DNA of 64,000 nucleotides from Neoarius graeffei (taxonomy: Eukaryota > Chordata > Actinopteri > Siluriformes > Ariidae): contig NC_083577.1 in the NCBI RefSeq assembly GCF_027579695.1, forward strand, positions 61,034,741-61,098,740, in the 5' to 3' direction. The notes beneath the pieces were generated by a model. It searched no databases. It was not told where the DNA came from and saw only the letters and a program-made list of their open reading frames with translations. Position 1 is the first letter of the stretch. Each line of letters starts with the position of its first letter. Shown piece by piece: positions 1 through 9,607 of the stretch. A program made the position numbers and the translations under genes.

Positions 1-323
1 TCGAATTTGAAGGTGTTTCCAAACATTTGACTGGTACTGTGTGTATATATATATAATTATTTTTTAATTATATTTATAATCGGGGCGGCACGGTGGTGTA
101 GCGGTTAGCGCTATCGCCTCACAGCAAGAAGGTCCTGGGTTCGAGCCCCGGGGCCGGCAAGGGCCTTTCTGTGCAGAGTTTGCATGTTCTCCCCGTGTCT
201 GCGTGGGTTTCCTCCGGGTGCTCCGTTTTCCCCCACAGTCCAAAGACATGCAGATTAGGTTAACTGGTGACTCTAAATTGACCGTAGGTGTGAATGTGAG
301 TGTGAATGGTTGTCTGTGTCTAT

Positions 324-996
324 TGCCGCTTTTCCACTACCAACGCGGCTGAGTTGGGCTGAGCCGTGCCGTGCTGAGTTGGGCTGAGTGGGGCTGTTGG
401 AGTTGCATTTCGACTACAACCGCGCTGAACCGTGCTGGCTGGAAGTGGGTGGACACATTGGGTGGAGTTAGCGAAAGTGGGTGGACGTCACGTGATGTCG
501 TTAGGCGGCACAAACAGTGACATCAGTGACCTTTTAAGCGGTAGTCTCACGACCCGGAGAGTAAACAATAAACATGGAGGACATGGAGTCGTTAGTGTTG
601 CTGGTCTTGGTGCTGTGGCTTGTTGTCACCGACAACGCCAACAGATACTGGCAAGAGCGTATAGATGAGGCGAGGCACATAAGGCTTCAGAAATTCTCGT
701 AATTCGTAATTCTCCTTCTTCCGGGTTTACGGTGTTTACAGATCCCAGGGTGCTCGCGGGGCGTGTGTGGGCATGTGAGGACACTCCTCCTCACCAATCA
801 GTGCACAGGGGAGTGTCTCCTCACGCCCCTAGCCCCACTCAGCTCAGTCTGGCTCACTTCAGCCCTACTTCAAAACCGTGCGAGTTTGGGGTGCTGAGTA
901 GGGCTGAAGCGAGCTGAGTCGTGCTGCTCTAAGGTAGTCGAAACGCGAGCTGTGTCGGGATGAAGTGAGCTGAAAAAGGGTAGTGGAAAAGGGCCA
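324..996 (+). mobile_element. PIF/Harbinger-like non-autonomous element, copy 1
   Basis: A 673-bp element with TIRs of the form TGSCSCTTTTCCACTAC at both ends. The flanking 3-bp TSD is TAT (321-323, 997-999), splitting the SINE between TCTAT and GTGTC. A 3-bp TSD is what PIF/Harbinger elements make, although TWA is their usual target. Three more copies of the family occur at 3596-4260, 9608-10874 and 10929-12195. The superfamily call rests on TSD length and on the TTA TSD of copy 2. Confidence 0.75.
574..702 (+). CDS. short ORF conserved in all Harbinger copies
   Basis: A 42-residue ORF begins MEDMESLVLLVLVLWLV and ends QKFS. The same ORF occurs in the other three copies, on the minus strand at 3877-4005 and 11243-11371 and on the plus strand at 10432-10560, with only a few substitutions. 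A leucine-rich start like this resembles the N-terminus of Harbinger transposases, so it is probably the 5' remnant of a transposase gene left after internal deletion. It has no catalytic residues. A function for the peptide itself is not supported. Confidence 0.4.
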   Translation: MEDMESLVLLVLVLWLVVTDNANRYWQERIDEARHIRLQKFS

Positions 997-1047
997 TATG
1001 TGTCAGCCCTGTGATGACCTGGCGACTTGTCCAGGGTGTACCCTGCC

Positions 1048-3135
1048 CAGGGCCGTACCCAGGATTTTTCAAATACCGAGGTCAAACATGGCTGACAGCA
1101 CTGAAGCCCCCCGGCACAACTTAAATAAATAAATAAATAAATAAATAAAGGATAGATTTGGTGGAGGACACATTTATTTTAACGATTCTAAAACTGTGGC
1201 ACCATAACTGTGGTATTTTATCTGACGTAAAAGTAGAAAAGTAGTAAACTCTTGAACTGAGTATACATACCTAAAGTACTGGCATTATTTACATTGCAGC
1301 ATACACATGACAGAAAGGGTGTGAACTGCTGAATTGTAAGTTTTAGTATTACACCTTATAATAATAGTGTGAGTGTGTGTGTGAGAGCGAGCGTGAGCCC
1401 ATGTTTACCTTAGACCGTATCAGCGGATCATCAGATTAACGTTTTTAAAACGATTAGTGTGCACACAGCAACACCAATACACGATTTGCGTGCACACAGC
1501 AACACCAATACACGGATACGCTCGGCTCCGCAGGCATCCTGCGCTCCAAATCACTCCGCCCTGAACAGCGAGTGCCCTCTGGAGGGTGCGCACTCCGGCC
1601 CTGCGCAGCTCACAGAGCGCGCGAGTGAAGTGCACAAGCTGTGATTCGGGACTGAGCCGCTGTGTGTGTGATCCCAGCGCTTATCACTTACCACTTGCAA
1701 GTGGAAGGATGGCAAGCCTAAAGACAATCATAACTACACAATGGGCAGTATTTGCATCAGTATTTTCATACTTTTATACTCTTTAATGAAAGGTGATACA
1801 AGGCGGAAGTCCGTGCTGTTTTTCAGCAGTCGCGTCACATGACCAACGCCAGCGAATCAGGAAGGTGGATGTCACAGTGACGTTGTCCAATGACGACGCC
1901 AGCTAGAGCTCAGCACAGCGTATCCGCGTATCTCAATGTTTACACAGCACTGGACCAGACACGATCTGGATTGAATACGTGGACCCTGGCGGATTCCCGT
2001 TTCCCGGCGTTTTAATGTAAACGAACAGTGCATCCGCAAAGAAAACGAGACAGATACGGTCTAATGTAAACTTGGCCTGAGAGAGTTTGTGTGTTATTTG
2101 TGGGTGTCTGTATGTGTAGAGACATTCTGAGCAGTAATGTAAAGGCATCAGTCTATCTAGCTGTCTTGAATTGAGATCCATTTGCATGCATTCTCTGAAA
2201 CAGTGTGTTCTCACCATTGCCTGTAATGCAAGTTTGGCTCACAACACATTTACTTTAACAATTCTAAAACTGTGCCATCATAACTGTGGAGTTTTGTCTG
2301 ACATAAAAGTCAAAACTGAACTGAGTGTATTGCTCAGCTACCTGAAGTATTGGCATTATTTACATTTCATTATCTTAAATTACATTAGAATGTAGAGTTA
2401 TTAGTTCTGTGTGAAGACTATGCATTAGAGAGAGTGTGTGAGAGTGTATTATTTGTGTGTATGTGTCTGTGTGTGTGAGTGAGTGAGAGAGAGTTATGAG
2501 AGAAAGAGAGAGTTACTCGAACAAGCCTGTTTAGTCAGCCCTGCACAGGGCTGCCTGTGACAACTTAGTTTTGAATGTTTCTCGAAATGCTAACTAAAAT
2601 GTAATAGGCAATGACAATGAAACGTTTCCCCTTGGAAAGTTAGCATGATACCGCTGAACGGTCTGCCACTGCACTGACAATATTTTCTCACCTTCCCTCC
2701 TTCTCTTTCTCTGCTCTTCTGTTGGCTGTCCAAACCTTAATTTAGTTTGTTGCAACTTTTTCATTTTGCACTCAGGTAAAGCTCTATAATGCTATGTGAC
2801 TATTAGCCTACGTTAGGTTAGGTAGGCATATGTGATAGAGCGTACACTACACCCTGGCTGTTTTATCCAAAACCCAACTTCCCCGGCCGACACTAGTATA
2901 GGCTATGTCGCGTGACGCTGCGTTAGACACGGCAACGATAGAGATAGAGGCTGAGAGATTTCAGATGACATTAGACAAATGTGAATTTTATTGGGGGGAA
3001 ATACAGATGACATGTGGATGCGGACGCTGCGTTTCACATTGATCACTGCTTGAATTCAGCGTAGTCCAATTTGAAATTTCTGAAAAAAATACCGAGGACA
3101 TGACCTCGGTGTCCTCAATGGTAGTTACGGCCATG
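1048..3135. mobile_element. hAT-like non-autonomous element (2.1 kb)
   Basis: The ends read CAGGGCCGTACCCAGG and, reversed, CATGGCCGTAACTACC, each followed by a segment containing ACCGAGGTC. The flanking TSD ACCCTGCC (1040-1047, 3136-3143) is a perfect 8 bp, as expected for hAT. There is no transposase ORF. Inside, a block at about 1157-1300 recurs in diverged form at about 2239-2375, so the element carries an internal duplication. It also holds (AAAT)n near 1122-1147 and GT/GA-rich stretches. The 945-bp element at 23677-24621 shares the termini. Confidence 0.85.
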
Positions 3136-3285
3136 ACCCTGCCTTTCGCCCGTAGTCAACTGGGATAGGCTCCAGCTTGCCTGCGACCCTGTAGAACAGG
3201 ATAAAGCGGCTAGAGATAATGAGATGAGATATTTATAATCTGATTTTACAAGTAAGGTGAGAAAGAAACTTCGATTCTCCTATAA

Positions 3286-4747
3286 GGGTTGTTTTACAAT
3301 CAGGGCACAAAGTTTGTGTCACAGGGGTCCAAAATTCAAATTGATTCAAACTGGTTCTTGTACCGGTTTTTAAGTGAAGGACAAGTTAAAGAACAGATTT
3401 CAGGTAATTTTTTGACATGTGTGTATGGTAGTTTTGTGTAATCTGCTATAAGATAAAGAAGATTAAGTGGAGCTTTAAGCAGGGCTGGGAGAAACAAATG
3501 AAGTTATTCTCGGAGAGGACTTTTTTTTTTTTTGACAATTCAGAATCCACTACTTCCATAGTGCTTTTAAATACAAGGCTGTAAGCTTTGTGTTATGGCC
3601 CTTTTCCAGCTCACTTCAGCCCGACACGGCTCGCGTTTCGACTACCAAAAAACAGCACAACTCGGCTCGCTTCAGCCCTGCTTAGCCCTTAAAACTCGCA
3701 CCATTTTGGAGTGGGGCTGAAGCGAGCCAAACCGAGCCGAGTGAGGCTGGGGGCGTGAGCAGACACTCCCCTGTGCACTGATTGGTGAGGAGGAGTGTCC
3801 TCACATGCCCACACACACCCCGCGAGCACGCTGGGATCTGTAAACACCGTAAACCCGGAAGAAGAAGAATTACGAATTACGAGAATTTCTGAAGCCTTAT
3901 GCGCCTCGCCTCATCTATACGCTCTTGCCAGTATCTGTTGGCGTTGTCGGTGACAACAAGCCACAGCACCAAGACCAGCAACACTAACGACTCCATGTCC
4001 TCCATGTTTATTGTTTACTATCCGGGTCGTGAGACTACCGCTTAAAAGATCACTGATGTCACTGTTTGCGCTGCTTAACGACATCACGTGACGTCCACCC
4101 ACTTTCGCTAACTCCACCCAATGTGTCCACCCACTTCCAGCCAGCACGGTTCAGCGCGGTTGTAGTCGAAATGCAACTCCAACAGCCCCGCTCAGCCCGA
4201 CTCAGCACGGCACGGCTCAGCCCAGCCCAACTCAGCCGCGTTTGTAGTGGAAAAGCGGCATTAGTTGTCTCTAATATTTATGTCCCAATATCTTGACCAC
4301 ATTTTAGGATGAAAATAATCATTTTAGATATGTTATTTTATATTGAAAAATTAGCTGTCTCGGAGAGGACTTTTTTTTTTTTTTTACACAATTACATACT
4401 AATTTGATCAAAACAGTCTGAAAACTTACTGGCATTCAACATTAAAACTTAACTATGTTTCTTTGTTTTATAGTATAAAGAATGATTTAAGTGCATCCCT
4501 TTTGGAGCTACCTGTGGTCAAAAAAGCACTTGTTCTAAATGACACGAGTAATTTTGCTAAATATGACCTATATTGCCATACATTCACCAAAAATAACGTT
4601 ATCACCAATTTTTTTTTTGCATGGTAAATAGAGCTATCACAGGGCTACAATAAACAACCAAGTTTATTTAGTCAAGCCTTTTGATATTGAAGATAATAAG
4701 TGTTAAATGTGATTTTTAGCTTGCGTACCCTGATTGTAAAACAACCC
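3286..4747. mobile_element. unassigned TIR element with nested Harbinger copy 2
   Basis: A perfect 20-bp inverted repeat, GGGTTGTTTTACAATCAGGG, sits at 3286-3305 and, reverse-complemented, at 4728-4747. The interior is AT-rich and non-coding apart from the Harbinger copy at 3596-4260. A direct repeat, TCTCGGAGAGGAC followed by a T run, occurs at 3508-3534 and 4358-4385, on either side of the Harbinger insert. No clean TSD could be read at the outer ends, so the superfamily is open. Confidence 0.6.
3596..4260 (-). mobile_element. PIF/Harbinger-like non-autonomous element, copy 2
   Basis: A 665-bp copy in the opposite orientation to copy 1, with the same TIR family and a 3-bp TTA TSD at 3593-3595 and 4261-4263. 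TTA is the classical Harbinger target and is the best support for the family assignment. It carries the conserved 42-codon ORF on the minus strand (start 4005, end 3877). Confidence 0.8.
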
Positions 4748-5188
4748 ATACTGTAAGTCCTGGATATACACTGAAGTGACAATAAAAATCTTTGAATCCT
4801 GAACTCTAACTCCGAGCTCCCAGTCACTTCTACAGTCCATTGTTAACAGTCCAGTCCTGCAAGTCTGGCGACACATCATCCAGGCTAAAGTTCCATATTT
4901 AATTAAAATCCAGTGCATTATCTTGCGTTATTGTTTACATGTTCCTTGTGTAACAGCGTGTGGTTTGTGTTTATACACGGTATGGATGTGTACAAGCTAC
5001 GGCTGAGAAGTTAAACCCTGTAAACAACGGCGTTTTTAAAACAAAGTCAGTAGGAATATCTTGCTTTAACCGGTGTGAAGAGCCACAAATAGTATTTGTT
5101 GCTAAGTCGGAAATCTCCCAAAAAAAAACCTCTCCAGGCCTCTCGCGCGCGCTCTCTCTCTCTCTTTCTTGCTCTCTCTCTCTCTTAC

Positions 5189-5510
5189 CTTCAGTAAAGG
5201 GGCTTTTGTTCCGGACAGCCAGTCGACTTTTTTTTTCCGGTGTAACACACACTTTCAAACTTGTCATTCCTTCGCCGCCATCGCTGTCGCTACCTCCCGC
5301 CGCCCCGCGCTTCTCCTCCTGCCGCCTCACAACTCTCGACCTGTCGCAGCTCCACTCCACCGCCGCTCGTGCTCGTATGGAAGAGTGCGCGTGCAACACG
5401 GTCGGAGGCGGGCGCGAGCATAGGCGCGTGCACGCTCGCATTCCAGGACCGCTTGTAAAATTCCCAACCCCCCCTCCGCGGGCGCGCGCCGGGAGAGCGG
5501 AAGTATCTGC
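5189..5510 (-). other. CpG-rich segment with a candidate host first exon
   Basis: About 5270-5510 is strikingly GC- and CpG-rich compared with the AT-rich surroundings, and GA-rich sequence follows it. Read on the minus strand, an ATG at 5267 opens 26 codons (MTSLKVCVTPEKKSRL, then about ten more residues) and runs into a strong splice donor, GAAG|GTAAGAG, with the exon ending at 5189. A short upstream ORF (ATG at 5281, MAAKE) overlaps this start. CpG island, short first coding exon and consensus donor together suggest a promoter and first exon of a host gene transcribed toward lower coordinates. I do not recognise the protein and see no second exon in the window. The long ORFs on both strands here are expected in GC-rich, stop-poor DNA. 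Confidence 0.4.
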
Positions 5511-5901
5511 TATCAAAGTATCCGGGGACAAGTGGGTTTACCACCTTACATAGGTTCAGAGACCAAACAGTTATGGCAAAGAGGAGTCAAGAACTTATAA
5601 ACAGGTGTCATCTCTGACACTCTCAGAAAATAAAGTACGTCGGCTTGTCACTGGTACCCTCTAAGGTACTTATTTGTACCAGTTCAAAAGTTTGGGGTCA
5701 CTTTGAAATGTCCTTATTTTTGAAAGAAAAGCACTGTTCTTTTCAATGAAGATCACTTTAAACTAATCAGAAATACACTCTATACATTGCTAATGTGGTA
5801 AATGACTATTCTAGCTGCAAATGTCTGGTTTTTGGTGCAATATCTAGCCTGGGCCCGCCCATCCTAAGCGTGACGCAACACGAGGGCCTGTTGCGAGCTT
5901 A

Positions 5902-6403
5902 AGGCCAATTTATGCTGACAACGCAGTCCTCGCAGATGGCGTCTGCGTAGCCCCCCCACCTTCGCAGACGCTCTGTGCGCACCTCCCAAAAATTGTGACC
6001 ACCGCAGACAGCGTCGCAGACAAGAGGGCTCTGATTGGTCCACTCTACATCCGCTGTACACGCACTTCCGCTTCCCTACTTTCCCGGTTTGGTTTGTTTT
6101 CACGACCGCCATTTTTAAAAACACGAGCGAAGATGGAGCAGCACGAAGAGCGGTTGATCGAGGAAGTGAGGAAGTACGTACATCTATACGACTCCAGTTC
6201 TAGTCATTATAAGTAACCGGAGGATAAACACTCCACTAACCACATCCACCAACTACTCCTAGCGATTTCGCGACTTCGCGCCCCCTTGCATTGTGGTGGT
6301 GAATAACATTGCGCACGCCTATTACTCCCCGCTCAACGATAAATTACAACTGTCTGCGAAAAGCTATCTGCGAAAGCCTTGTCGCAAGAGCATGCAGAGG
6401 CCC
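5902..6403 (+). mobile_element. Harbinger MITE, first of a tandem pair
   Basis: A 502-bp element with left end AGGCCAATTTATGCTGACAA and right end, reversed, GGGCCTCTGCATGCTCTTGC. TTA flanks it at 5899-5901 and 6404-6406. It contains a short coding remnant at 6133-6216. The second copy at 6407-6932 follows with no sequence between them except the shared TTA. Confidence 0.8.
6133..6216 (+). pseudogene. MADF/Myb-like DNA-binding domain fragment (Harbinger)
   Basis: A 27-residue ORF, MEQHEERLIEEVRKYVHL followed by YDSSSSHYK, then stop. The pattern LIEEVRKYxxLYDSSSxxY matches the start of the MADF/Myb-like DNA-binding protein that Harbinger transposons encode beside their transposase. The normal domain is about 80-90 residues, so only its first helix remains. 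The same fragment recurs at 6662-6745 with one substitution. It is a deletion remnant and is unlikely to act as a protein. Confidence 0.6.
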
Positions 6404-6406
6404 TTA

Positions 6407-6932
6407 AGGCCAATTTATGCTGACAACCCAGTCCTCGCAGATGGCGTCGCAGATGGCATCTGCGTAGCCCCCCCACCTTCGCAGACGCTCTGCGCGCACC
6501 TCCCAAAAATTGTGACCACCGCAGACAGCCTCGCAGACAGCGTCGCAGACAAGAGGGCTCTGATTGGTCCACTCTACATCCGCTGTACACGCACTTCCGC
6601 TTCCCTACTTTCCCGGTTTGTTTTGTTTTCACGACCGCCATTTTTAAAAACACGAGCGAAGATGGAGCAGCACGAAGAGCGGTTGATCGAGGAAGTGAGG
6701 AAGTACGTACATCTATACGACTCCAGTTTTAGTCATTATAAGTAACCGGAGGATAAACACTCCACTAACCACACCCACCAACTACTTCTAGCGATTTCGC
6801 GACTTCGCGCCCCCTTGCGTTGTGGCGGTGAATAACATCGCGCACGCCTATTACTCCCCGCTCAACGATAAATTACAACTGTCTGCGAAAAGCTATCTGC
6901 GAAAGCCTTGTCGCAAGAGCATGCAGAGGCCC
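6407..6932 (+). mobile_element. Harbinger MITE, second of a tandem pair
   Basis: A 526-bp copy of the preceding MITE with TTA at 6404-6406 and 6933-6935. It differs mainly by two 12-bp expansions of GCAGA-type sequence. Its MADF remnant is at 6662-6745. Joining the outer flanks across one TTA restores continuous Academ-like sequence (...TGTTGCGAGC-TTA-GTCTGG...), which shows that both arrived by insertion at, or duplication from, a single target. Confidence 0.8.
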
Positions 6933-7090
6933 TTAGTCTGGCCAGGCAAGCTATCTACAGCTTTTCCAAGCTCCCGAAAAATCGGGAGCCAATCAACTTT
7001 GAGCATCTCCAACGGCCCTGGGGAGAGGCGTGTTCAAGGCAATGACGCAGTAGAACTGCGACCGGAAGCCATAGATTGTTTAAAGAATCT

Positions 7091-7282
7091 ATGCCAGAAG
7101 CGCTTCATTCACTAGAAACATTACGAACATGGAGCGAGTTCTCATTGAAAACGGAGCAAAGAGCAGCCCTGGAGGTATTTATTGAAAGGAAGGACGTTTT
7201 CGCCTTGCTCCCGACCGGCTCCGGTAAGAGTTTAATCTACCAGTTAGCCCCGTCGCGTCACATACGTCAGAGGAAAGAGTGA
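7091..7282 (+). pseudogene. RecQ-like helicase N-terminal fragment
   Basis: From the ATG at 7091 the frame reads MPEALHSLETLRTWSEF, then FSLKTEQRAALEVF and DVFALLPTGSGKSLIYQLAP, then diverges and stops. The TEQ...AL segment resembles the helicase Q-like motif and PTGSGKSL is a Walker A (motif I), as in superfamily II RecQ-type helicases. DEAH-box motif II and everything downstream are missing, so this is a non-functional stub. Its place inside a TIR element with a 9-bp TSD suggests it is the 5' end of a transposon-encoded helicase rather than a host RecQ gene. Confidence 0.65.
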
Positions 7283-8010
7283 TGTGATTGGTTTAAGCTT
7301 CGTCACAGCCTTTTCTGGCTTTGACCAGTAGCAAACTGAGGCATTTCAGGGAGGCGGGTCAACCACGCCTTTGGGAAACAGTTGGGCTTAATATCTTTGC
7401 CAGACAAATGCTCGCAGAGCTTTGAAGTCGCATTAGCCAGACTATGCAATATCTACATAGGTGTATAGAGGCCCATTTCCAGCAACTATCACTCCAGTGT
7501 TCTAATGGTACAATGTGTTTGCTCATTGCCTCAGAAGGCTAATGGATGATTAGAAAACCCAATCGTGTTAGCACAGCTGAAAACAGTTTAGCTCTTTAGA
7601 GAAGCTATAAAACTGACCTTCCTTTGAGCAGATTGAGTTTCTGGAGCATCACATTTGTGGGGTCGATTAAATGCTCAAAATGGCTAGAAAAATGTCTTGA
7701 CTATATTTTCTATTCATTTTACAACTTATGGTGGTAAATAAAAGTGTGACTTTTCATGGAAAACACAAAATTGTCTGGGTGACCCCAAACTTTTGAACGG
7801 TAGTGTATATACTGATTGGGAACATATATGTACCTTTTTGACCCTAAAAAGGGACACACAGTTACCTTGAAGTCCAATAATGAGCCCAAGGGAGTGGTAC
7901 ATTACTACAGATTGTATCTTGGGGGACGGAAATGGACTCTTACTGTACCCCTATTTCTGACAGTGTACCTATATAAAGTATAACTTATAGATTTATAGAA
8001 TACGTGCTAG

Positions 8011-8296
8011 AGCGGCATGGTGGTGTAGTGGTTAGCGCTGTCGCCTCACAGCAAGAAGGTCCTGGGTTCGAGCCCAGCAGCCGGCGAGGGCCTTTCTGTG
8101 TGGAGTTTGCATGTTGTCCACATGGGTTTCCTCTGGGTGCTCCGGTTTCCCCCACAGTCCAAAGACATGCAGGTTAGGTTATCTGGTGACTCTAAATTGA
8201 CAGTGAGTGTGAATGGGTGTCTGTGTGTCAGCCCTGTGATGACCTGGTGACTTGTCCAGGGTGTACCCCGACTAGAGATAATGAGATGAGATGAGA
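8011..8296 (+). mobile_element. SINE copy (internal 3' deletion)
   Basis: Head with box A and box B as in the 23119-23490 reference copy. The stretch between GTGTACCCCG and CTAGAGATAATGAG is deleted. The tail ATGAGATGAGATGAG is followed at once by the next SINE. Confidence 0.88.
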
Positions 8297-8304
8297 CATG
8301 TTAG

Positions 8305-8667
8305 AGCGGCATGGTGGCCTAGTGGTTAGCACTGTCGCCTCACAGCAAGAAGGTCCTGGGTTTGAGCCCAGCGGCTGGCGAGGGCCTTTCTGTGTGGAGT
8401 TTGCATGTTTTCCCCGTGTCTGTGTGGGTTTCCTCTGGGTGCTCTGGTTTCCCCCACAGTCCAAAGTCATGCAGGTTAGGATAATTGGTGGCTCTAAATT
8501 GACCATAGGTGTGAATGGTTGTCTGTGTCTATGTGTTAGCCCTGTGATGACTTGTCCAGGGTGTACCCCACCTCTCACCCATAGTCAGCTGGGATAGGCT
8601 CCAGCTTGCCTGCGACCCTGTAGAACAGGATAAAGCGGCTAGAGATAATGAGATGAGATGAGATGAG
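8305..8667 (+). mobile_element. SINE copy, second of a head-to-tail series
   Basis: Full-length copy. The linkers before and after it (GAGACATGTTAGAG near 8291 and 8665) are the same, which suggests insertion at the tail of its neighbour or a tandem duplication. Confidence 0.9.
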
Positions 8668-8767
8668 ACATGTTAGAGTGGCACAGTGGCCTAGTGGTTA
8701 GCACCGTCACCTCACAGCAAGAAGGTCCTGGGTTCGAGCCCAGCAGCTGGCGAGGGCCTTTCTGTGT

Positions 8768-9471
8768 CATACATGTCAACCTTTGGTCAATCAAACCTGT
8801 ATAACCAACCTCCAAAATCCGTATTTCCCTTATAAAATCCGTATAAGATGCAAATTAAAATAATTTACCTAAAATTTGAATGATAATTAACAATGATATA
8901 TCCAAGTTACTTTTTATTCAATATTAATAACAATAAACCTTCAGAATGAATACAAAGCTCCAATGTTCGACAAAAACACAAAGTGTCACTCTAATGTTCT
9001 GAATTGTACTCCATGACAGCTTTTTTTAGCAGTCTGCACCAATACCTCACGAGGCTGCATGTCACAGCAAGTGTCTGTTGATCTTGCCAGAGTGCCCATT
9101 CAGAATCTTTTCAGTCGCTATTGAAAGTCGCTCAGGTGGAAATACGCGTTTCAAACAAAATGTAACTTCCCGGTTGGCGGGATTCTCGCAATGCAGTGTG
9201 CACATGATCAAAAGTGGAACGAAGTCTCGCTACCACGAGATAACGTGCGATTTCATAAGACTCTTTACTGGCTGGCTGTGCTTTCTGTGGTGTACAGTAC
9301 GTTTCTAAATGTTATGCGCTCTTTTATCATCGTGGGAATTGATTATAGCTCTAAATAAATATCGAAGTTTTTTTAAAGAATCCGTATAACTTTATTTGTA
9401 CGCCTGTATACAACATTTATTGAATCAAATCCGTATAAAATACGGACATTCCGTATAGGTTGACATGTATG
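8768..9471. mobile_element. MITE with CATACATGTCAACC termini
   Basis: A 704-bp, AT-rich insert in the SINE. Both ends read CATACATGTCAACCT inward. The flanking repeat CTGTGT (8762-8767, 9472-9477) suggests a 6-bp TSD. The interior repeats CCGTATAA-type motifs near both ends. No coding capacity is seen, and I cannot assign a superfamily. Confidence 0.75.
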
Positions 9472-9607
9472 CTGTGTGGAGTCTGCATGTTCTCCCCATG
9501 TCTGCATGGGTTTCCTCTGGGTGCTCTGGTTTCCTCCAAAGTCATGCAGGTTAGGATAATTGGTGGCTCTAAATTGACCATAGGTGTGAATGGTTGTCTG
9601 TGTCTAT

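Larger units (their letters stand above)
82..3228 (+). mobile_element. tRNA-headed SINE copy, split by two DNA transposons
   Basis: This is a full SINE in three pieces: 82-323, 997-1047 and 3136-3228. The head has pol III box A-like and box B-like sequence (GGTTCGAGCCC) typical of a tRNA-derived SINE. The tail ends in AGATAATGAGATGAG. A perfect 12-bp TSD, ATATTTATAATC, lies at 70-81 and 3229-3240. It proves that the SINE inserted first and the internal elements arrived later. Confidence 0.93.
5845..7444. mobile_element. Academ-like non-autonomous element
   Basis: A 1600-bp insertion starts TAGCCTGG and ends CCAGACTA. It is flanked by a perfect 9-bp TSD, TGCAATATC, at 5836-5844 and 7445-7453. 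The uninterrupted MITE at 50951-51478 shows the empty site. The right part encodes a RecQ-type helicase fragment. A helicase gene plus 9-bp TSDs is what I recall of the AcademH lineage of Academ transposons, so I favour that assignment, but no Academ transposase is present to prove it. Two Harbinger MITEs are inserted at a TTA in its left part. Confidence 0.55.
5673..7805. mobile_element. Tc1-type MITE, interrupted
   Basis: Long inverted termini contain GTTCAAAAGTTTGGGGTCAC and its reverse complement near 7770-7800. The left and right parts (5673-5844 and 7454-7805) together match the uninterrupted 528-bp copy at 50951-51478. It has no coding capacity. The right end abuts TA, as expected for Tc1/mariner. 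Confidence 0.8.
5618..7966. mobile_element. outer TIR element of a four-level nest
   Basis: The left end near 5618 (ACACTCTCAGAAA) and the right end near 7966, reversed (ACACTGTCAGAAATAGGGG), are inverted repeats followed by GTAC-rich sequence. A diverged partial copy lies at about 30895-31020. No transposase is visible. The Tc1-type MITE at 5673-7805 is inserted in it. Confidence 0.55.

Noticed and set aside
4960-5553. 197-codon plus-strand and 186-codon minus-strand ORFs
   Set aside because: They overlap in antisense over a GC-rich, stop-poor block with CT/GA repeats. Only the short minus-strand exon ending at a splice donor seems plausible.
7076-7282. Functional host RecQ helicase exon
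   Set aside because: It lies inside a TIR element with a 9-bp TSD, lacks every motif after Walker A and runs straight into non-coding element sequence.
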